Shown here: positions 59,330 to 64,000 of the stretch, piece by piece
How positions within the stretch are numbered: position 1 is the first letter of the stretch
How the letters are laid out: every line of letters begins with the position of its first letter
Program-made: the position numbers and the translations under genes
Assembly: GCA_030280995.1 (NCBI GenBank)
Contig: JASXTE010000004.1
Span: 38,744,797 to 38,808,796 of the forward strand
Direction of reading: 5' to 3'
Source: Hemileia vastatrix
Taxonomy: Eukaryota; Basidiomycota; Pucciniomycetes; Pucciniales; Zaghouaniaceae
Length of the DNA stretch: 64,000 nt
The notes under the pieces: generated by a model
Seen by the model: the letters and a program-made list of their open reading frames with translations, nothing else
Told to the model about the DNA's origin: nothing
The model's database searches: none

Positions 59330-59775
59330 TCTGTTAGTCCATCAAGACTCTAAACTGAAAAATCTATTGTTTCAAGAATAGTCCATCAAGAATCTAAATT
59401 TAAAAATATATTGTTTCATAAATTGTCCCCCAAGACTTTAAACTGAGGATTGTTTTATGGTGTAGTCCCCCAAGACTATAAACTGAGGAATGGGTTCTGT
59501 TGTTGGAAGGGGTTTGAAAGATTGGCGGAGGGTATCCACAGGGGGAGCCTCTGAATTTAGCAAAGGCAAGTTTGGGGGTAATTGATGGGCTGGCAGCTCT
59601 ATTCATAATTACCCCAGAATTTTAGTTTTTTCTCTGTGTCTTAATGTGGTTGATCTCTGGTTCTGGGTTTATGATTTAGGTTTTTGAGTCCCCCAAGACT
59701 TTAAACTGAGAGTTTTTGAGTCCCCCAAGACTATAAAATGAGGATGGTCCCCCAAGACTTAAAACTGAGGGTTGT
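59330..59775 (+). repeat. repeated GTCCCCCAAGACTTTAAACT box
   Basis: At least seven copies: near 59336 and 59381 (degraded, GTCCATCAAGA), 59424, 59466, 59690, 59720 and 59748, each followed by GAGG or similar. Between them lies the third copy of the GGTAACTG/CAATTACC hairpin unit (59515-59640). The cluster separates the two antisense genes and so lies in the promoter region of gene 1. Confidence 0.75.
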
Positions 59776-59828
59776 TTGTGGTTACATCCTATAGAGGGTG
59801 TGGTCAATTTTTCTTTTCTGAATCAAGC

Positions 59829-60500
59829 TCAAGTACTAGTGGAATTACAGAGGGAATCAAGAGATGAAATGAAGTGTTCAGAATTAGCCTTGAACTGGTG
59901 AATGAGGTGTCTTCTGTTCTCAATGTCCTGTGTATCTCTAGCAGGAGTGGATTGGAAGTAGTTTAGCAGAAGGTGTTTCTGTTGAGATGTGTGTTGTTGG
60001 AACTTGGCCTTAATTGCGGGCAAGTGGTTTGGTGTTGTTGGTTCAATGGATCCTACATTTTTATCATCACTGTCAGAAGATGAAGGAACTGAGAAGTCAT
60101 CAGTTTTATAAAGTGGAAAGAAGAAATGGAAGTTTTTACCATCAGATGGACCAGGGATGGTGGAACTTGTTGTTTTAGTGGTTTGGGAACTCTTCTGGGA
60201 AGGGTGTAGCTTTTTGATTAATCTGGGAATCAAGATGGATGGCCTAGATCTTTTGGTGCTGGTAGAAGATGGACCAGGTTGAGGTGGAGGTGAAGCTGTT
60301 CCAGAAGATAATGGATCAGGTCTGTAGCAGGTCTTCTTTCTGGAGTGGCAGACATCACAGGACGTTCTGTATGGATGGAAAGGAGGTGTGATGGTGCAGA
60401 TTAGATTATTGTCAATGCAGTATTGGCAAGGACCCATTTCAGAGGCAGATTTGGGAAGAAGGTTGAACATGGTGGTTTGATGAAGAAAGAAAGTGGACAT
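59829..60500 (-). CDS. antisense gene with a Zn2Cys6 cysteine pattern (gene 2)
   Basis: The minus-strand frame of 223 residues from the ATG at 60500 starts 19 bases inside the 3' LTR boundary. A longer frame would begin in the LTR at 60590. Residues 25-58 are C-X2-C-X6-C-X12-C-X2-C-X6-C, exactly the Zn2Cys6 binuclear cluster spacing, with the second half reading CDVCHSRKKTC like the basic loop of such clusters. A Pro/Ser/Lys-rich linker, an acidic SSDSDDKN patch and a helical C-terminus (KHLLLNYFQ, NRRHLIHQFKANSEHF) follow. There are no internal stops, although gag and pol of the same element have many. If transcribed, it would use the antisense strand of the 3' LTR as promoter. In fungi this cluster is a DNA-binding domain. 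Confidence 0.65.
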   Translation of the reverse strand: MSTFFLHQTTMFNLLPKSASEMGPCQYCIDNNLICTITPPFHPYRTSCDVCHSRKKTCYRPDPLSSGTASPPPQPGPSSTSTKRSRPSILIPRLIKKLHPSQKSSQTTKTTSSTIPGPSDGKNFHFFFPLYKTDDFSVPSSSDSDDKNVGSIEPTTPNHLPAIKAKFQQHTSQQKHLLLNYFQSTPARDTQDIENRRHLIHQFKANSEHFISSLDSLCNSTST

Positions 60501-60508
60501 TCTTAATT

Positions 60509-60518
60509 GGAGGGAGGA
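60509..60518 (+). other. polypurine tract of copy B
   Basis: GGAGGGAGGA directly abuts the TGTGG start of the 3' LTR, as needed for plus-strand DNA priming. Confidence 0.8.
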
Positions 60519-61608
60519 TGTGGTCTTCCAACATTGGCAGGGGCCTTTGTTGTGTTGTTTAGCGCTGTTTTTGCATGTCTTAATTGGCATCTGTTGAAGA
60601 TTTGGGTGTTTTTCTGGTTTTATTCCATGAATATTAGGACTGCGGGTATGTGGGTACTATAATTGGATAGCCCCGTTTTTCTCTATATTTCATGTCTTGA
60701 TAATATTTTTCATATTCTAAGTTTTAAGGGGTCATTTCCTCATTTTTCAGTTACAAAATATAGCTGTTTAATTTAGTTTTTTGTGCTTTAGGGGCTAACA
60801 TTAAGTCTTAGGGTTAAATGCTTAGTACCATTAGATAGGGCTAATTTATCTCTATATTTCATGTCTCATTTTTGTTATAGCATAATTCTGTGTTTTAAGG
60901 GTTTTAGTAGTTGTAGTAAATTTTTCTAAGTAGATTAGATGTTTTTATTGGTTTTCTGGCTTCAGGGAGGTGGGGCCGCTTCAGGCGGCACCTCCAACGT
61001 CGGGCTGCCCGCCTGCCTCTGTTTTAGAAGGTTGGGGAGCGCTTCTGGAGGGTTTTTATTCAATTTGGCTGGTACAGGTGCCAAATTTGTTGGTGTGCAT
61101 GGGCTCTTAGAGAGTGGTCTGTGTGTACATAGTGAATAAGACAGTTTGGGGAAACTTTAATTATTATACAACCATCCAGAGGTGATATCCTTGTTCCTCA
61201 CTCAGTTTTCACTGTTTTTGGCCACAATTGGCTGTGTTTATTTCAAAGTTAGTTCTTCATTTAACTCAACTTTGGCAACAGGTTCTCTGGTATAGTCTTG
61301 CAAGCTATATCAAGTATTATTTCTGTCTCTGGTGTGGATTTGCAGCCTACATCAAGTATCTTTGCTTTCTCTGGTGTGGACATTGGTCTACATTTCAGTT
61401 CTTTGGTCTGGTAGTCTGTCTGGGGACTACTTTCTTGGCTCATCAAGCAGTCAAGTGTGTTGAAATAGGGGCTTTAGCAAACAGGAACCAACTTACTTTA
61501 GCAAGTAAATCTCACTCTATTTTTCTAAAGGGACAGGGGATTTTCTCTCTGGTTTTTCTCCAACTCCCTTCGTCAAGACCTATAGCTAGTACTATAGGAT
61601 TGTCTACA
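60519..61608 (+). repeat. 3' LTR of copy B (1090 bp)
   Basis: It has the same length and ends as 38180-39269, and ACGG follows at 61609-61612. At first sight it is a solo LTR because CACTA-2 separates it from pol. The shared ACGG, the abutting polypurine tract and the shared 3'-region repeats on both sides of CACTA-2 make it the 3' LTR of copy B. Confidence 0.92.
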
Positions 61609-62367
61609 ACGGATTTATGGGTTGGGAGGTCATTTCTGGGTTAATATGGATGCTTGGGGATGTTATTGGGGGCTTGGACATTCAATTTTTTTCCTTTATA
61701 TTCTTTGAGTTTCATTTTATTCCTTTTGGATTAGTTATTTTACCTGTTTCTTTATGGTATCCACTTTTATCTGGATTTTCTATTTATGGTATGGGTCTGT
61801 GTTATCATTGATTGTGATGGAGGGTCCTTACTGGAGGTATGGGTGTTGAATCTGCTTGAAATGGACACCATGGGGAGGTGATGGGCCCTCACAGTGCTGT
61901 AATTTCCAGGGATAGCAGTTACATCATCTGGATTGAAGGTCTGTGCACTCCAGTGGATTTTGGTATAAGTAAGGGAGGATTTTGATGGTTATTAGACATC
62001 ACTTACTTACTACAATTCAATTAAACATTTAAACACAATTATTATCATTCAGAAATATATTATAAAGACTTTATAAATTGATGTTATCATTATATAAGTT
62101 ATAACTATATTCTATTTATCTGTTTTCCACCACTAGCATGCATTTAATCCAAGTATTGTGAGTTTTATTTGAGTATAACTATTTTATTAGTCTTCCCCTG
62201 AGGTTTAATCACTAAATCATTTATAAATATGTAGTAGGACCATTAATAAATACTATTAAATCATACTTATATACTAGATACACTGACACTTTTACTCCTA
62301 CCTATTTAGAATATATTGTGCTTTGGATGCTTTTTACCCAGTTTGTAATTCAGGTTCTAGAGACACT
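61609..62367. other. right flank without a recognisable gene
   Basis: This continues the locus into which copy B inserted (left part before 38176). No frame, repeat or RNA gene seen. Confidence 0.5.
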
Positions 62368-62479
62368 CACAGGGGGAAAAAATGGCAACCAGACATTTGG
62401 TTCAGTTCACATACTGAATTGATTCAATTCAATATGTGAACTGAACCCAATGCCTGGTTGCCACTTTTTTCCCCCTGTG
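62368..62479. mobile_element. 112-bp palindromic MITE with CACAGGGGG ends
   Basis: The element is almost one hairpin: CACAGGGGGAAAAAATGGCA at the left and its near-complement TGCCACTTTTTTCCCCCTGTG at the right, with the inner arms TTCAGTTCACATA and TATGTGAACTGAA around an AATTGATTCAATT centre. ACT lies on both sides (62365-62367, 62480-62482), a 3-bp duplication. CAC ends plus 3 bp suggest a CACTA-mobilised MITE. Confidence 0.85.
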
Positions 62480-62805
62480 ACTGTTAATTATTTTCTCACC
62501 TCTTGCCCAGCATTTTCAGGTTCCCAAGCTGTCTTTTATTAAAACTCAGGAAAATGAAACTTGCATTTTCCTCATCAATTCTTCTTGCTGTCCATAAGGT
62601 GTCTCCTCACCTGCTCACATTTTTTAAAACAACCAAATGTCTCCCTTTTTGAACTAGTTAACTCTTTTTACCTTTAAAACCTCCCATAGCTATCCAAGTT
62701 TATTTTTTTCTCTTTATCTATTTTCCCAGTCACTTTACCCTTGTCATTTACATTTAATCATGCTTGTTTTCATTCTCTTTTCTTCTTTTCTACTTCCATT
62801 CAATA

Positions 62806-63003
62806 GGGGGTGTCAAAGTTATAAATTTGTAATTATTTAAAAGGTATTTCACAACCCAAAAAGAAAGCCACAAACTAAACATTAATTCTCAGTAAAAAGG
62901 TGTTTTAGAGGCACAATATGGAATATTTTAAAAAACAATTATGGTTCATTGGATGGAAAAAAGAGGCATTTTGAAATGGAAAATTTTTAACTTTGATACC
63001 CCC
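62806..63003. mobile_element. 198-bp MITE with Harbinger-like ends
   Basis: The ends are GGGGGTGTCAAAGTTATAAA and (right) TTTTTAACTTTGATACCCCC. They differ by single bases from the GGGGGTATCAATGTT ends of the Harbinger element at 19079-26722. It is flanked by CAATA and TAATG, nearly the same context as the Harbinger element (CAATA, TAATT). No coding capacity. Confidence 0.82.
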
Positions 63004-63242
63004 TAATGCTGGAACTGCCTTTGTCTTCTCAAATAATTTATATAGGATACTATGGTTTACTCTGTCATAACTCTTAGGTATTTTCATACCCTGATGAGCA
63101 AAATATCCTACAAATAAATAAATAAGTGAGTCACATGTCACACAATGTGTGACATTAGGCCAAGGGAAAGGGATTTGTTTCTTTTGTTCATAGAAGATTA
63201 AGAGGAAAACATGGCTGTTTCTGGCCATAAAATTGAGCAGTA

Positions 63243-63647
63243 ATGAGCTGGCTAAGATCCAAAATGACACCCTTAGAGCATCCACACTTGTTTGGTTGTG
63301 TAACTCTTGCTTACATGCATTTTACTTCTGAGTTGCACAAATTTATGATATCATTCCACACTCATTTTTCAAAAAATTCACTATTTGCAAGTTACATGAA
63401 AAATTCATCACTCATGTTTCTTGGTTTATTCAATAACATTGCTCCTTCCATGGCACTGATTTCTTCTATCCCTCCTTCTGATGTACTCATTTTTCTTCAC
63501 TCAACTGTTGCATTTCCCATGCCATTAAATTTCCTTGATGATTTATTAGACATGGAAGAAGAAGATCCACTTCTTACATATTTGTTAACTACCTATTACA
63601 ACAATCAAACATCTAATTCAACTACTCTGAGACCAAAAAAAAAATGA
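63243..63647 (+). CDS. hypothetical 134-residue frame
   Basis: Open from ATG to TGA with a coding-like second half ending in an acidic segment (FLDDLLDMEEEDPLLTYLL) and a basic tail (RPKKK). No domain recognised. It could be a first exon of a gene continuing past the window, or chance. Confidence 0.25.
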   Translation: MSWLRSKMTPLEHPHLFGCVTLAYMHFTSELHKFMISFHTHFSKNSLFASYMKNSSLMFLGLFNNIAPSMALISSIPPSDVLIFLHSTVAFPMPLNFLDDLLDMEEEDPLLTYLLTTYYNNQTSNSTTLRPKKK

Positions 63648-64000
63648 TAGAATGTGATCATTACACTGGTAATGCACACTTAATGAAAGACTACTTTGCA
63701 AAAATCCATTTTCAATCTTGTTGGAGCTTTGAGGTGTAGGCATGGTTTAGAAAGTATTATGATATAATAAAATGATAATTTTGGGTGTGATGTGATGATG
63801 AGAAGTGAGAAATGTAGTGTTGAATAAGAGAATGAGGAGTAATGTAGTGTTTGGTAAGAGTGAAGTTTTGATGAATTAGAGGTAGTGAGGTGTTGCAAAG
63901 TTGAGCAAGTGAGATGAATTACTGAAAAAATGGCAGGGCAGAAAATGAGTTACACAAATGGTTCAATAATTTGTGGAAAGATCCATGATTTACTGAAAAA
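63648..64000. other. right edge, nothing recognised
   Basis: AT-rich; contains GTAGTG/GTAGTGTT-type short repeats (63810-63890) only. Confidence 0.4.

Larger units (their letters stand above)
38180..61608 (+). mobile_element. Ty3-type LTR retrotransposon copy B, complete with both LTRs, interrupted by CACTA-2
   Basis: It has identical-length LTRs (1090 bp) at 38180-39269 and 60519-61608, flanked by ACGG on both sides (38176-38179, 61609-61612). PBS, gag, protease, RT, RNase H and integrase follow in order to 45910. About 4.1 kb of 3' region is then split by the 10.5-kb CACTA-2. Without it the element is about 13 kb. A polypurine tract touches the 3' LTR. Two antisense genes lie in the 3' region. 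Gag and pol carry several stops each. Confidence 0.92.

Noticed and set aside
60519..61608. Solo LTR
   Set aside because: ACGG flanks shared with the LTR at 38180, an abutting polypurine tract, and 3'-region repeats on both sides of CACTA-2 show it is the 3' LTR of copy B.

Overview
This window is a repeat-dominated, AT-rich eukaryotic stretch with short GT-AG introns of 59-75 bases. I see no rRNA or tRNA gene, no CRISPR array, and no housekeeping gene I can name with confidence. The gene families present are a Tet-like 2OG-Fe(II) oxygenase, a PIF/Harbinger transposase with a Myb/SANT-like partner, a basidiomycete-type CACTA/EnSpm (tnp2) transposase, a chromodomain Ty3 retroelement, and a second large Ty3-type LTR retrotransposon. 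Together they point to a transposon-rich basidiomycete, most likely a rust fungus (Pucciniales). That assignment is inference.

The window is a set of mobile elements nested inside one another. Bases 1-6572 hold LTR retrotransposon copy A (minus strand, cut by the window edge). Next comes repeat R1, which is split by CACTA-1 (7118-37469; 30.4 kb, ends CACCACGGG/CCATGGTG, 3-bp target duplication CAT). The CACTA-1 transposase gene is itself split by a chromovirus (13977-28279; two 808-bp LTRs, target duplication GAACC). The chromovirus carries a PIF/Harbinger-like element (19079-26722) with three genes: a Myb/SANT-like coiled-coil protein, a Tet-like oxygenase and a DDE transposase. CACTA-1 also contains a decayed SNF2/Rad5-like helicase, a decayed unknown gene and several foldback repeats.

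To the right is LTR retrotransposon copy B (38180-61608; two 1090-bp LTRs, flanks ACGG). It is interrupted by CACTA-2 (47000-57469; target duplication ATT), which has no transposase but holds about 13 copies of a 609-bp tandem unit, each centred on a hairpin of up to 46 bp. Without that insertion copy B is about 13 kb. Between integrase and the 3' LTR it carries about 4 kb with two antisense genes whose N-termini fit the Zn2Cys6 cysteine pattern. The right flank has a 112-bp near-palindromic CAC-type MITE (TSD ACT) and a 198-bp MITE with Harbinger-like ends.

The gag-pol genes are broken in both Ty3 copies, in the chromovirus and in the CACTA transposase. The three Harbinger genes read through cleanly after splicing, so this element looks like the youngest and possibly the only active one. 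The two most notable systems are the Harbinger element with its own Tet-like oxygenase, and the Ty3 element with antisense zinc-cluster genes next to its 3' LTR.
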